Shown piece after piece: positions 1 through 9,631 of a DNA stretch of 64,000 bases. The translations under genes and the position numbers were made by a program. The notes beneath the pieces are model-generated. The model made no database searches. It was not told the DNA's origin and saw only the letters and a list, made by a program, of their open reading frames with translations. This DNA is from Raineyella sp. LH-20. Lineage in GTDB: Bacteria; Actinomycetota; Actinomycetes; Propionibacteriales; Propionibacteriaceae. The stretch lies in the NCBI RefSeq assembly GCF_033110965.1, contig NZ_CP137003.1, positions 868,001-932,000 of the forward strand, in the 5' to 3' direction. Each line of letters begins with the position of its first letter. Positions within the stretch are counted from its first letter, which is position 1.

Positions 1-1526
1 CCGGCCCGGGCGAGGGCGGCATCCGGGACGTCCTCGGCGTACCAGGGCCGCTCCCCCGCCGCGGCCAGGCAGATGTCGCAGCGTCCACACGGCCGGGCCT
101 GCGGGTCGTCGAGCTGGGCGGTGAGGAACTCCATCCGACAGACCTCGCCGCGCTCGTACTCCAGCATCGCCTGCTGCTCGGCGGTCCGCGCCGCCGCGAT
201 CCGGCCGTACCGTTCGGCGTCGTACGCCCACGGCACCCCGGTGGTCGTCCAGCCCCGATCGACCTTCTCCGCCGCGCCGTCGACGGCGAGCACCTTCAGC
301 AGCAACTCCAGCGGCGTACGCCGGATGTCGACCCTGGCCTCCAGAGCGGCGACCGACAGCGGGCGGTCCGCCTCGGCCAGGGCTGACAGCACCGCGGATG
401 CCTTCGCCTGGCTGGGCATCGAGGCGGAGGCGAAGTACTGCCAGATGTCGCCATCCTCGGCGCCGGGCAGCATCAGCACGTCGGCCGTCTCCACCGCGCG
501 CCCCGCGCGACCGACCTGCTGGTAATAGGCGACCGGAGAGGAGGGCGCCCCGAGATGCACCACGAACCCGAGATCGGGCTTGTCGAAGCCCATCCCGAGC
601 GCGCTGGTGGCGACCAACGCCTTCACCGCGTTGGTCTTCAGCGCCTGTTCGGCGGCCTCCCGATCGGCGGGATCCGTACGCCCGGTGTAGGCGAGCACCC
701 GGTGGCCCTGCGCGGCGAGCAGTCGCGCAGTGTCCTCGGCGGCGGAGACCGTCAGGGCGTAGATGATGCCGCTGCCCGGCAGGTCGGCGAGGTGAGCCAG
801 CAGCCAGCCGAGCCGGTGCCGGGAGGTCGGCAGCCGCAGCACGCCCAGCCGCAGTGAGTCGCGGGCCAGCGGTCCGCGGACGACGAACACGTCGTCGGAG
901 CCCGCCGCGCCGCGGAGCCGTACGCCCAGTTGTTCGGCGACGTCGGTGATCACCCGGCTGTTCGCGGTGGCGGTGGTGGCGAGGATCGGCACGCCGTCGG
1001 GGAGCTGGGCGATCAGGTCGCGGATCCGCCGGTAGTCCGGGCGGAAGTCGTGGCCCCAGTCGGAGACGCAGTGCGCCTCGTCGATCACCAGCAGGCCCAT
1101 GTCAGCGACCAGGGCCGGCAGCACCGTCGCACGGAACCGCGGATTGGTGAGCCGCTCGGGCGAGATCAGCAGCAGATCGACCTCGCCGGCGTGCACCGCC
1201 GCAATGGTCTCGTCCCAGTCGGTGACGTTCGCCGAGTTGATCGCCGCCGCCCGGATGCCGGCCCGCTCCGCCGCGGCGAGCTGGTCGCGCATCAGCGCCA
1301 GCAGCGGCGAGACGATGACGGTGGCGCCCGCCCCCTGGCGGCGGCGCAGCAGGCAGGACACGAAGTAGACCGCCGACTTGCCCCACCCCGTACGTTGCAC
1401 CACCAGGGCCCGTCGCCGGTCGGCCACCAGTGCCTCGATCGCCTCGAATTGGCCGTCGCGGAAGTCCGCCCCCGGCACGCCGGTCAGGTCGCAGAGGATC
1501 GCCCGGGCGTCGTCGCGCAGTGTCAT
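1..1526 (-). CDS. recQ: RecQ-family ATP-dependent DNA helicase (C-terminus beyond window)
   Basis: Superfamily 2 3'-5' DNA helicase acting in recombinational repair. The hand-translated product starts MTLRDDARAILCDLTG. It shows an actinobacterial-style Walker A (RTGWGKSAVYF, about residues 45-55), a DEAH box at about 149-152 followed by CVSDW, the helicase-C arginine-rich motif QQVGRAGR, and a four-cysteine RecQ zinc module ending CGRCDIC. The reading frame is open to the left edge, so the C-terminal (HRDC-type) end is not visible. It lies 9 bp downstream of the M3 peptidase stop on the same strand and is probably co-transcribed with it. The family call is firm; orthology to E. coli recQ is less so. 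Confidence 0.93.
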   Translation of the reverse strand, partial: MTLRDDARAILCDLTGVPGADFRDGQFEAIEALVADRRRALVVQRTGWGKSAVYFVSCLLRRRQGAGATVIVSPLLALMRDQLAAAERAGIRAAAINSANVTDWDETIAAVHAGEVDLLLISPERLTNPRFRATVLPALVADMGLLVIDEAHCVSDWGHDFRPDYRRIRDLIAQLPDGVPILATTATANSRVITDVAEQLGVRLRGAAGSDDVFVVRGPLARDSLRLGVLRLPTSRHRLGWLLAHLADLPGSGIIYALTVSAAEDTARLLAAQGHRVLAYTGRTDPADREAAEQALKTNAVKALVATSALGMGFDKPDLGFVVHLGAPSSPVAYYQQVGRAGRAVETADVLMLPGAEDGDIWQYFASASMPSQAKASAVLSALAEADRPLSVAALEARVDIRRTPLELLLKVLAVDGAAEKVDRGWTTTGVPWAYDAERYGRIAAARTAEQQAMLEYERGEVCRMEFLTAQLDDPQARPCGRCDICLAAAGERPWYAEDVPDAALARA

Positions 1527-1535
1527 CGGCCCGCC

Positions 1536-3503
1536 CTACCGGGCCAGCCAGGCGGCGTACGCGTCGAACGTCGACGGGCGGCCGAGGAAATCCTCGACCA
1601 GGTCGGCGGCGTTCCGCTCCCCTCCCCGGGCCAGGATCGTGTCGCGGTAGCGGGCGGCGACGGTCGGCTCGAACAGGTCGTCGGGGTCGAACGCGGAGAA
1701 CAGGTCCTTGGCGATCACCTGGGACCAGGCGTACGTGTAGTAGCCGCTGGAGTAGCCGTCGAGGTGCCCGAAGCTGCAGTGGAAATGCGTGCCCTCCAGG
1801 TAGGGGAACATCGAGTAGCGCCCCTGCAGCTCCCGCACCCGCGCGGTGAGGTCGGGATGCTCGCGGGCATGCAGGTCGTACGCCAGGGCGGCGTAGAACA
1901 TCTGGGTGCGGGCGTGGTAGCCCTTGCCGAAGTCCTCGGCACGCCGCATCCGCGCGACCAGATCGGCGGGGATCGGCTCGCCCGCCTCGTCGGTGGCGAA
2001 CGTCTCCAGCACCGCCGGGTCCCAGGCCCACTCCTCCAGCAGTTGACTGGGCGCTTCGACGAAGTCCCATTCGGTGGCGACGCCGGAGAAGCGCACCCAC
2101 TCCGAGCGGCCGCCGAGCACGTGGTGCACCAGGTGGCCGAACTCGTGGAACAGCGTCACCACCTCGTCGTGCTGCATCAGGCCGCGGGGGAAGTTGCAGA
2201 CCAGCACCCCCTCGGGCAGCCGGCGGTCACGGACGCCCTCGGCGAGGGTGAACTGAGCCGCGTGCTTGTACTTGCCGTCCCGCGGGTGCAGGTCGAGGTG
2301 GATCCGGCCGATCCGCTCCCCCGGCGCCGAGCCCTCGCCCTCCGGTCGGCGGAACACGTCGTACGTCGCCACCTCCGGGTGCCAGACGCCCGCCTCGACC
2401 GGATCGACCGGCACGTACGTCAGGCCGAAGAGCCGGCCGGTGACCTCGAGCAGGCCGCGACGGACCTTGTCGACGGCGAAGTAGCGGCGGACCTGCTGGG
2501 CGTCCACGTCGAACTGTTCCCGGCGGACCAGTTCGGCGTAGTAGGCGGAGTCGGCGACGTCGATGGTGTCCGCCTCGGGGACGTCGCACCGCAGCCGCTC
2601 GAGCAGCACCGCCCGGTCGCGGCGGCCGGGCTCCAGCGCCAGGTCGGCGATCCGGTCGATGAATGCCGGGATGGCGTCGCCGTCGCCGATCATCATCACC
2701 TCGGAGGCGTAGTCCGGCCAGTCGGCGTAGCCGAGCAGGTCGGCGACCTCGCGGCGGACGGCGAACAGCTCCCGCAGCACCGCGTCATTGTCGGGCCAGC
2801 CGCGGTTGAGGAACTCCAGGCGGAGTGCCCGGCGAGCGGCCGCGTCCTCGGCGAAGGTCAGGAACGGCACCGCGTCGGGATAGTCGGTGGTCACCGTGAC
2901 CAGCCCGTCCGCGTCGGCAGGATGGGCGGCGATCCAGTCCTCCGGCAGCCCGGCGAGCTGGGCCGGGGTCACCCGGACGGACCGTACGTCGGCGCGGATC
3001 GTCCGGCTCAGCTGCTGGCCGAGGTCGACCTGACGGCTGTCCAGCTCCCGGAGCCGGGTCCGGGTCGTCTCGTCCCGGTCGACGCCGGATCGGCGGAAGT
3101 CACGCAGCACCCGGTCGAGCAGCCGCCGGGCGACCGGATCGGGCCGGCCGGCCGGGTCGAGCAGGGCGGCCGGATCGAGGGCGGCGAACACCGCGTACAG
3201 TCCCGGGTCCAGCGACAGCTCGGTGGACACCTTGCTCGCCTGCTGCACCACCCGGTCGCCGAGCGCTCGCACCGCCTCGTCGGGATGGACCTGGGCGTAG
3301 ACCGACCCGACGGCGGTGAGGTCGCTGAGGGCGAGGGTGATGTCGTTCCAGCTGCGCAGCACCGCCAGCGGGTCGCCGGTGCCGGCGGCCCGGAGGTCGG
3401 CGACCCGGCCCTCCACCTCGGCCAGCAGACCGGTCCGCCGCGCGGCGAGCCAGTCGGCGGCGTGCTCAGGAGCGGGCAGGTGCAGCGGTGCGAGGCCGGT
3501 CAT
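1536..3503 (-). CDS. M3 family zinc oligopeptidase (peptidyl-dipeptidase/oligopeptidase A type)
   Basis: Cytoplasmic zinc peptidase of about 655 residues that degrades short peptides. The zinc motif HEFGH is at about 453-457, and the third ligand glutamate lies in DFVEAPSQ about 26 residues later, the spacing typical of M3 enzymes. The C-terminal region (HFHCSFGHLDGYSSGYYTY) is the conserved substrate-binding part of the family. The start at 3503 (MTGLAPLHLPAPEHA) is chosen over an in-frame Met at 3533 because the extra residues are not family-like. No signal peptide. It sits between a HEAT-repeat gene upstream and recQ downstream, all leftward. Exact specificity (Dcp versus OpdA) cannot be read from sequence. 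Confidence 0.93.
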   Translation of the reverse strand: MTGLAPLHLPAPEHAADWLAARRTGLLAEVEGRVADLRAAGTGDPLAVLRSWNDITLALSDLTAVGSVYAQVHPDEAVRALGDRVVQQASKVSTELSLDPGLYAVFAALDPAALLDPAGRPDPVARRLLDRVLRDFRRSGVDRDETTRTRLRELDSRQVDLGQQLSRTIRADVRSVRVTPAQLAGLPEDWIAAHPADADGLVTVTTDYPDAVPFLTFAEDAAARRALRLEFLNRGWPDNDAVLRELFAVRREVADLLGYADWPDYASEVMMIGDGDAIPAFIDRIADLALEPGRRDRAVLLERLRCDVPEADTIDVADSAYYAELVRREQFDVDAQQVRRYFAVDKVRRGLLEVTGRLFGLTYVPVDPVEAGVWHPEVATYDVFRRPEGEGSAPGERIGRIHLDLHPRDGKYKHAAQFTLAEGVRDRRLPEGVLVCNFPRGLMQHDEVVTLFHEFGHLVHHVLGGRSEWVRFSGVATEWDFVEAPSQLLEEWAWDPAVLETFATDEAGEPIPADLVARMRRAEDFGKGYHARTQMFYAALAYDLHAREHPDLTARVRELQGRYSMFPYLEGTHFHCSFGHLDGYSSGYYTYAWSQVIAKDLFSAFDPDDLFEPTVAARYRDTILARGGERNAADLVEDFLGRPSTFDAYAAWLAR

Positions 3504-3537
3504 GGGCAGCACTGTACGAGGCGCCCCGGCCATCCAC

Positions 3538-3588
3538 CCTCAGCGACGACACAAGTCAGCGACGACAAGGGTCAGCGACGACGCAGCA
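3538..3588. repeat. Three copies of a ~16-bp direct repeat (TCAGCGACGAC core)
   Basis: The 11-base core TCAGCGACGAC recurs three times at 16-bp spacing at the end of the HEAT-repeat gene and into the 68-bp gap before the M3 peptidase gene. It is one of many short tandem repeats in the window. No function is evident. Confidence 0.7.
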
Positions 3589-4327
3589 GCCGGCCGGCGA
3601 CGTACGCCAACTCGGCGTCCGTGCCCGCCGCGACGTCGCGGAGCACCGCGTCGGTCTGTTCCGGGTCGAGCCGGCTCAGCGCGCAGAGCATCGCCAGCCG
3701 GACGTCCGCCTCCGCATCGGCGAGGTGCTCGGCCAGCACCGGGATCGCCGGGTCGGCCTGCGGGCTGCCGAGGTCGGAGAGGGTGTCGGCGGCGTGGATC
3801 CGGACGATCGGGTCGGGGTCGGCCAGTGCGGCGACCAGCGGCTCGACGGTCCACTCGGCGAGCGCCACCAAGGCGTCGCTGAGCGCGTCACGGACCGTGG
3901 CGTCGCCCTGGCCGAGCCGGGCGACCAACGCCGGGACGACCTCGGGGCTGCCGGTCGAGGCGGCGGCCCGGGCGGCCTTGACCGCGACGACCGGGTCCTC
4001 GTCGCCGATCACCGGGATGATCGGCCGGACGACCGGCTCCCCGCCGATCTTGCTCAGCACGTGCGCGGCCTGGGCGCGGACCGGCGCCTCGGCACTGTAG
4101 AGCTGCACCATCAGCGCACCCATCGCCCGGTCGGCGTGCTGCACCGCCGCCCAGGTGATCATCTCCTTGACCGCCGGATCGGCCTCGGCGCCCAGCCGGG
4201 CGACGAGCACGGCCGCCGCCTGCGGATCCTCGCAGGTGCCGAGGTCCATCGCGGCACGCAGCCGGACGTTCTCGTCCTTGTGGTCGAGGCGCTGGATCAG
4301 GGTGCTGGTCGAGGTGCGGGTGGTCAT
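3572..4327 (-). CDS. HEAT-repeat protein
   Basis: A 251-residue all-alpha protein made almost entirely of about 31-residue HEAT-like repeats. Recurrent helical pairs such as DENVRLRAAMDLG, APVRAQAAHVLSKIG, DPVVAVKAARAA and PIVRIHAADTLSDLG run from residue 10 to the end. No signal peptide, membrane segment or catalytic motif. The start at 4327 (MTTRTSTSTLIQRLD) has a strong GAGGAGGAA ribosome binding site. It follows the nitrate reductase electron-transfer gene by 82 bp on the same strand, so it may be the last gene of the nirD-narK-nasA-nasB transcript. HEAT proteins are usually scaffolds or (in the lyase-like group) tetrapyrrole binders; a role in siroheme or molybdo-enzyme assembly is speculation. 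Confidence 0.85.
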   Translation of the reverse strand: MTTRTSTSTLIQRLDHKDENVRLRAAMDLGTCEDPQAAAVLVARLGAEADPAVKEMITWAAVQHADRAMGALMVQLYSAEAPVRAQAAHVLSKIGGEPVVRPIIPVIGDEDPVVAVKAARAAASTGSPEVVPALVARLGQGDATVRDALSDALVALAEWTVEPLVAALADPDPIVRIHAADTLSDLGSPQADPAIPVLAEHLADAEADVRLAMLCALSRLDPEQTDAVLRDVAAGTDAELAYVAGRLLRRR

Positions 4328-4409
4328 GGTTCCTCCTCTGCCGGACGGTCCGACGGATGCTCCGAGAAGCAAGGCTCCGAGAAGCGATGCCCCGAGAGTA
4401 GGTGAGCGT

Positions 4410-5984
4410 TCAACTCCCTCCTCCGGTCTGGGGCACCAGGTCCCGCTCACGGAGCAGCCTCTCCACGGTGTCGCGGCAGCTGCCGCAGCCCGAGCCGGCC
4501 CGGGTGGCCGTACGCACCTCCGCCACGGTGCGACAGCCGCCGGCGATCGCCTCGGCGATCGTGCCCGCCGCGACGCCCGCGCAGCGGCAGACGGTGGAGG
4601 TCGGGGTGATCTCCCCCTCCCCGCCGTCAGCCCCGTCGAGCCGGAGCAGCACCGACAGGTCCACCGGGGCGGGGCGGCCGGAGGCGTGCAGCAGGGCGAG
4701 TTCGGCACCGGCGCGGGGCATCCCGAGACTGATCCAGCCGACCACCACACCGTCCCGGACGACGGACTTGACCAGCCGCCCGCGGGCACCGTCGACCCAC
4801 AGGGCGACGCCCTGTCCGGCCGGCTGCGGCTGCCACGGCTCGCCGGCGAGCAGGCCGCCGGCGCCGAAGTCGAGGCGGCGGGCCTTGAGCCGGACGCTGT
4901 CGACGTCCTCCTCGACGAGCGGCTCGACCGGGCCCGGGTCACCGCCCACCGCGGCGAGCAACCGGCGGGCGAGCCACTCCGCCTGACGCCAGCCGGGACC
5001 GACCAGCCCGACCGGGCCGCGGCCGGCGCGCGCCGGACAGACCGGGCAGGACGGATCGTCGCAGAGCACCTCGGCGCAGTCGCCGATGGCGAAGACGCGG
5101 CCCTCGAGATCGGCCTCGAGTTCGTGGTCGACAACGATCCCGCGGGCCACCCGCAGGCCGGCCCCCTCGGCGATCCGGGTCCGCGGGGTGACGCCGCAGG
5201 ACAGCACCAGGACGTCACCGGCGACCGTACGACCATCGGCCAGGCGCAGCGCCCGGAACGCACCGGTGGCGTCGCGGACCACCTCCTTGGCCACCGCGTC
5301 GGTCACCACCTCGACGCCGTGCCGGGCGAGCACGCCGTTCAGCAGCGCCCCGGCGATCGCGTCGGTGGACCGGGTCAGCAGCCAGGGCCGGTGGTGGACG
5401 ACGGTGACCGGACAGCCCTCCTCGTGGGCGGCCAGCGCCACCTCGACGCCGAGCACCCCGCCGCCGAGCACCACGACCCGGCCGCGCCGGGCGACGGCCT
5501 CCCGGAGATCGGCGGCGTCCTCGGGCGTCCGCAGCACGGTGACCCCCGGCGGCAGCAGCGCGGCGGCGTCGGGATCGGGGTTGATGCCGCGCAGCACGGG
5601 GAGGTTCGCCCGGGCACCGACGGCCAGCACCACCAGGTCGTACGGCACCGTCCCGGTGGCGCCGGTGGACCGGTCGACGACGTGCGCCTGGCGCGCGGAA
5701 CGATCCAGCCAGGTCACCGCGGTGCCGGTCCGCACCTCCACTCCGCGGGCGGTCCAGTCGTCGAGGTCGACCAGGGCGAGGCCGTCGTCGTCGACGCGGC
5801 CGACGCCGTACTCGCCGACGAGCACCCGGTTGTAGCCGGGCCGGCGCTCCTCGCCGACTACACAGACGTGCAGGTCGCCGGCGTCGACGGCGGGCAGCAG
5901 TTCCTCGACCAGCCGCACCGCGACCGGCCCGAAACCGATCACCAGCAGCCGGTCGCCGCGACGGGGTGCGTACGTCTGGATCAT
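4410..5984 (-). CDS. nasB: FAD/NAD(P)H oxidoreductase with C-terminal BFD-type [2Fe-2S] domain; nitrate reductase electron-transfer subunit
   Basis: About 524 residues. The N-terminal Rossmann FAD motif begins LLVIGFGPVAVRLVEEL, a second NAD(P)-binding motif is VVVLGGGVLGVEVALAAHEEG, and a BFD-like [2Fe-2S] domain at the C-terminus has CRCAG and, about 30 residues later, CGSCRDTVERLL. The architecture matches the N-terminal half of NirB and the small subunit of NADH-dependent assimilatory nitrate reductases. Start at 5984 because its ATG overlaps the nitrate reductase stop by 4 bp (ATGA), indicating coupled translation. An extra cysteine cluster (CDDPSCPVC) sits before the BFD domain. Expected role: pass electrons from NAD(P)H to the catalytic subunit, which lacks its own BFD domain. 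The symbol follows the Klebsiella/Bacillus usage and is functional, not orthology-proven. Confidence 0.85.
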   Translation of the reverse strand: MIQTYAPRRGDRLLVIGFGPVAVRLVEELLPAVDAGDLHVCVVGEERRPGYNRVLVGEYGVGRVDDDGLALVDLDDWTARGVEVRTGTAVTWLDRSARQAHVVDRSTGATGTVPYDLVVLAVGARANLPVLRGINPDPDAAALLPPGVTVLRTPEDAADLREAVARRGRVVVLGGGVLGVEVALAAHEEGCPVTVVHHRPWLLTRSTDAIAGALLNGVLARHGVEVVTDAVAKEVVRDATGAFRALRLADGRTVAGDVLVLSCGVTPRTRIAEGAGLRVARGIVVDHELEADLEGRVFAIGDCAEVLCDDPSCPVCPARAGRGPVGLVGPGWRQAEWLARRLLAAVGGDPGPVEPLVEEDVDSVRLKARRLDFGAGGLLAGEPWQPQPAGQGVALWVDGARGRLVKSVVRDGVVVGWISLGMPRAGAELALLHASGRPAPVDLSVLLRLDGADGGEGEITPTSTVCRCAGVAAGTIAEAIAGGCRTVAEVRTATRAGSGCGSCRDTVERLLRERDLVPQTGGGS

Positions 5985-8128
5985 CGGCCTTCCTCCCGGA
6001 CGGGGCGTACGGACACCGGGGTGGCCTTGAAGTCGGGCATGCCGGAGACCGGGTCGGTGCGGGGCGCGACGACGCGGTTGACGGCGAGCGTGCCGGCGAA
6101 GTGGAAGGGGACGAACACGGTGTCGGGGCGTACGGCGGTGGACAGCACCGCCCGGGCCACGGCGCGCCCGGTGGCGGAGCTGATCTCGGTCAGCTCGCCG
6201 TCGCCGATCCCCCAGCGTGCGGCGGTGTCCGGGTGGATCTCCAGGCGTGGTTCCGGCACGGCGGCGGCCAGCGAGGCGACCCGCCGGGTCTGGGTGCCGG
6301 ACTGGTAGTGCTCCAGCGCCCGCCCGGTGGTCAGCACCAGCAGCGCGGCGCGCCGGCCCTCCCGGGTGCGGGGCCGCACCGGGACCAGCCGGGCCCGGCC
6401 GTCGGGGTGACCGAAGCGGTCGGTGAACGCCCGCGGCGTGCCATCCGGATGCTCGGGGGTGACCGGCCAGTGGTAGGCCGGCTCGGCGTCGAGCAGGGCG
6501 TAGGACAGGCCGGAGTAGTCGGCCCGGCCACCGGCCGAGGCCCGGGCGAGCTCGTCGAAGACCTCGGCCGGGTCGGTGGACCAGCTGCCGGGCGCACCGA
6601 GCCGGGCGGCGAGGTCGGCCATGATCCGCAGCTCCCCGCGGACACCGGGCGGCGGGTCGATCGCGCGGCGGCGGCGCAGCACACGGCCCTCGAGGTTGGT
6701 CATCGTGCCCTCCTCCTCGGCCCACTGCGGGACCGGGAGCACCAGATCGGCGTGCCGGGCGGTCTCGGAGAGGAAGAAGTCGGTCACCACCAGGAAGTCG
6801 AGCCGGTCCAGAGCGTCGGCCACCCCGACGGCGTCGGGGGCACTGACCACGACGTTGGCGCCGTTGACCCACAGGCACCGTACGCCGCCCTCACGGCCCA
6901 GCCCGGCGAGCAGTTCGACCGCGGGCACCCCGGGGCCGGGGATCGTCGCGGGGTTGACACCCCACACCGCGGCCACCTCCCGCCGGTGCCGCGGATCGGA
7001 GATCGAGCGGTAGCCGGGCAGCTGGTCGGCCTTCTGGCCGTGTTCCCTGGCACCCTGCCCGTTGCCCTGGCCGGTGAGGGTGCCGAAGCCGGATGCCCGG
7101 CCGCCGGGAAGCCCTAGCAGCAGGGCCAGATTGATCGCCGCGGTGGCGGTGTCGGTGCCGTCGGCGTGCTGCTCGACGCCGCGCCCGGTCAGCACGTACG
7201 TCCCGCGGGGCCGGGCGGCGAGCCGCCGGGCGACCTCGCGGATCCGGTGGGCGGGCACCCCGGTCACCCCCTCGGCGCGCTCCGGCCACCAGGCGTTCAG
7301 CGTCGGGCGGAGCCGGCCGAGCCCGACCGTACGCTCCGTCAGGTACGTCTGGTCGACCAGTCCCTCCGCCACCACGACGTGCGCCAGCGCGAGGAGGAGC
7401 ACGAGGTCCGTGCCCGGAGTCGGCTGCAGGTGCACTCCGGCCCCGTCGGCGGTCAGCGCAGCGGTCGCCGAACGTCGCGGGTCGATCACCAGCAGCCCGC
7501 CGGCGGCCCGGGCGGCGGCGAGGTGCTGGACGAACGGCGGCATGGTGTCGGCCGGGTTGGAGCCGATCAGCAACACCGTGTGCGCGTCGTCGAGGTCGGT
7601 GACCGGGAACGGCAGCCCCCGGTCCAGGCCGAGCGACCGGTTGCCGGCCGCGGCGGCCGACGACATGCAGAACCGTCCGTTGTAGTCGATCCGCGACGAC
7701 CCCAGCGCGATCCGCACGAACTTGCCGAGCTGGTAGGCCTTCTCGTTGGTCAACGAGGCCCCGCCGAAGACCCCCACCGCGTCCGGGCCGTACGTCTCCC
7801 GCGCCCGTCGGATCGCCGCCACCCACCGGTCGTACGCCTCATCCCAGCCGATCGGCGCGAAACCGCCGTCCGCCCGGCGGGCCAGCGGGGTGGTGAGCCG
7901 GTCCGGGTGGTCGAGCAGTTCCGCAGCGGTCCAGCCCTTGCGGCACAGGCCGCCCCGGTTGGTGGGGAACTCCCGCGGGGTGACCTCCAGCCGGACGGCC
8001 CCCTCCGGGCGCACCAGGGTCATCGCGCACTGCAGGGCGCAGTAGGGGCAGTGGGTCGGGGTCCCGGTCGAGGTCGGAGCCGGGGTCGGGCTCGGGGTCG
8101 AGGTCGAGGTCGGGCTCGTGCGATCCAT
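5981..8128 (-). CDS. nasA: Assimilatory nitrate reductase catalytic subunit (molybdopterin, [4Fe-4S])
   Basis: 715-residue molybdopterin oxidoreductase that reduces nitrate to nitrite in the cytoplasm. An N-terminal [4Fe-4S] ligand set CPYCALQC at about residues 28-35 plus the later GGLCRKGW cysteine is followed by the Mo-bisMGD domains (YNGRFCMSSAAAAGNRSLG, VLLIGSNPADTMPP, LTGRGVEQH) and a C-terminal dinucleotide-binding domain ending GMPDFKATPVSVRPV, as in NarB/NasC. No Tat signal, consistent with an assimilatory enzyme. The first ~25 residues are a Ser/Thr/Pro linker encoded by a simple GGTCGGGGTC-like repeat. The gene lies 10 bp after narK and overlaps the reductase gene by 4 bp. Confidence 0.94.
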   Translation of the reverse strand: MDRTSPTSTSTPSPTPAPTSTGTPTHCPYCALQCAMTLVRPEGAVRLEVTPREFPTNRGGLCRKGWTAAELLDHPDRLTTPLARRADGGFAPIGWDEAYDRWVAAIRRARETYGPDAVGVFGGASLTNEKAYQLGKFVRIALGSSRIDYNGRFCMSSAAAAGNRSLGLDRGLPFPVTDLDDAHTVLLIGSNPADTMPPFVQHLAAARAAGGLLVIDPRRSATAALTADGAGVHLQPTPGTDLVLLLALAHVVVAEGLVDQTYLTERTVGLGRLRPTLNAWWPERAEGVTGVPAHRIREVARRLAARPRGTYVLTGRGVEQHADGTDTATAAINLALLLGLPGGRASGFGTLTGQGNGQGAREHGQKADQLPGYRSISDPRHRREVAAVWGVNPATIPGPGVPAVELLAGLGREGGVRCLWVNGANVVVSAPDAVGVADALDRLDFLVVTDFFLSETARHADLVLPVPQWAEEEGTMTNLEGRVLRRRRAIDPPPGVRGELRIMADLAARLGAPGSWSTDPAEVFDELARASAGGRADYSGLSYALLDAEPAYHWPVTPEHPDGTPRAFTDRFGHPDGRARLVPVRPRTREGRRAALLVLTTGRALEHYQSGTQTRRVASLAAAVPEPRLEIHPDTAARWGIGDGELTEISSATGRAVARAVLSTAVRPDTVFVPFHFAGTLAVNRVVAPRTDPVSGMPDFKATPVSVRPVREEGR

Positions 8129-8138
8129 CAGGGGTCCG

Positions 8139-9596
8139 TCAGACGCCGGCGCGGGACATCGCGCCCCGCCGCAGGTAGGCCGCCCAGGTCAGCACCACGG
8201 CGAGCAGGTAGAAGGCGATGAATCCGTCGAAGGCGGCGGTGTAACCACCGGTCGCCCGCCGCGAAGCGGCCAGAGCCTGCGGAATGAAGAAGCCGCCGTA
8301 CGCTCCGACGGCCGCGATCAGCCCCAATGCGGCGGCGGCCATCCGCTCCACCGGGACGGTCCCCGTCGCCGTGGCACGCCGATCGGCGCGGACCCGGTAG
8401 ACGGCCGGAATCATCCGGTAGGTCGAGCCGTTGCCGATCCCGGCCGCGAGGAACAGGGCGAGGAAGAGCAGCAGGAACGGCACGAAGCCGACGCTCGGCG
8501 GGGTGACCGCCAGCGCGCCGGCGAGCGCCGCCATCGCGACGAACGAGACCACAGTGATCCGCGCCCCGCCGAACCGGTCGGCGAGCCGCCCGCCGTACGG
8601 TCGGGACAGTGAGCCGACCAGCGGACCGAGGAAGGCCAGCGACAGGGCCGCGGTGCCGACGGCCACCGTCGAGTACGCCGGGAACAGGTCGGCGATGAGC
8701 TTCGGGAACACCCCGGAGAACCCGATGAAGGAGCCGAAGGTGCCGGTGTAGAGCACCGCCAGCAGCCAGAAGTGCGGTTCGCGGAGGGCGGCCAGCGAGC
8801 CGGTCAGGTCACCGCGGGCATGGGACAGGTTGTCCATCCGCCACAGCGCACCCGCGGCGGCGACCAGGATCAGCGGCACCCAGATCCAGCCGGCCAGCGG
8901 CAGCCGCAGGGTGCCCGCCGCACCGACGGTGACGGCCAGCGGCACCACGAGCTGGGCGACGGCGGCGCCGAGGTTGCCGCCGGCGGCGTTCAGGCCGAGC
9001 GCCCAGCCCTTGCGGTCGGCGGGGAAGAACCAGGTGATGTTGGCCATCGACGAGGCGAAGTTGCCGCCGCCGAAGCCGGCCGTGGCCGCGACCACCAGCA
9101 GCACCCAGAACGGGGTCTCCGGGCGGGACACCACCGAGGCGAGCCCGATGGTCGGCACCAGCAGGAGCAGGGCGGAGACGACGGTCCAGTTGCGGCCGCC
9201 GAGGCGCGGCACCATGAAGGTGTACGGGACGCGCAGGGTGGCACCGACCAGGGCGGGCATCGAGATCAGCCAGAACAGCTGGGTGTCGGTGAGGTGGAAC
9301 CCGGCGGCCGGCAGCTTGACCACAGTGATCGACCACAGCTGCCAGACGACGAAGCCGAGGAACTCCGCGGTGATGGACCAGCGCAGGTTGCGGCCGGCGA
9401 TGGCCCGGCCCTCGCCCTCCCACTGGACGTGGTCCTCGGGGTCGTAGCCGTCGAGCCACCGGCCGGGGCGGACCCGCAGCGGGGCGGACCGGTGGGCGGT
9501 GGTCCCGGGGGACGTGAGCGCCCCGGGGGACGCGGGGGTCGCGAGCGCGTCAGCGCCCGGGACAGGGCGGGGGGTCTCGTCGACGATGTTGGTCAT
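8139..9596 (-). CDS. narK: NarK-type nitrate/nitrite MFS transporter
   Basis: Roughly 485-residue major facilitator protein with about 12 hydrophobic segments. It has the nitrate-porter signature glycine-rich segments (AATAGFGGGNFASSMANITWFFP and, in the second half, LFLAAGIGNGSTYRMIPAVY) that line the anion path. A cytoplasmic N-terminal tail of about 70 residues contains DGYDPEDHVQWEGEGR, typical of actinobacterial NarK. The start at 9596 is preceded by GGAAGGCCTCCC. It lies between nirD and nasA in one leftward transcript, so its job is nitrate uptake (or nitrate/nitrite exchange) for assimilation. Confidence 0.92.
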   Translation of the reverse strand: MTNIVDETPRPVPGADALATPASPGALTSPGTTAHRSAPLRVRPGRWLDGYDPEDHVQWEGEGRAIAGRNLRWSITAEFLGFVVWQLWSITVVKLPAAGFHLTDTQLFWLISMPALVGATLRVPYTFMVPRLGGRNWTVVSALLLLVPTIGLASVVSRPETPFWVLLVVAATAGFGGGNFASSMANITWFFPADRKGWALGLNAAGGNLGAAVAQLVVPLAVTVGAAGTLRLPLAGWIWVPLILVAAAGALWRMDNLSHARGDLTGSLAALREPHFWLLAVLYTGTFGSFIGFSGVFPKLIADLFPAYSTVAVGTAALSLAFLGPLVGSLSRPYGGRLADRFGGARITVVSFVAMAALAGALAVTPPSVGFVPFLLLFLALFLAAGIGNGSTYRMIPAVYRVRADRRATATGTVPVERMAAAALGLIAAVGAYGGFFIPQALAASRRATGGYTAAFDGFIAFYLLAVVLTWAAYLRRGAMSRAGV

Positions 9597-9631
9597 GGGA
9601 GGCCTTCCGTACAGTGGGGGCGGGATGCCGG

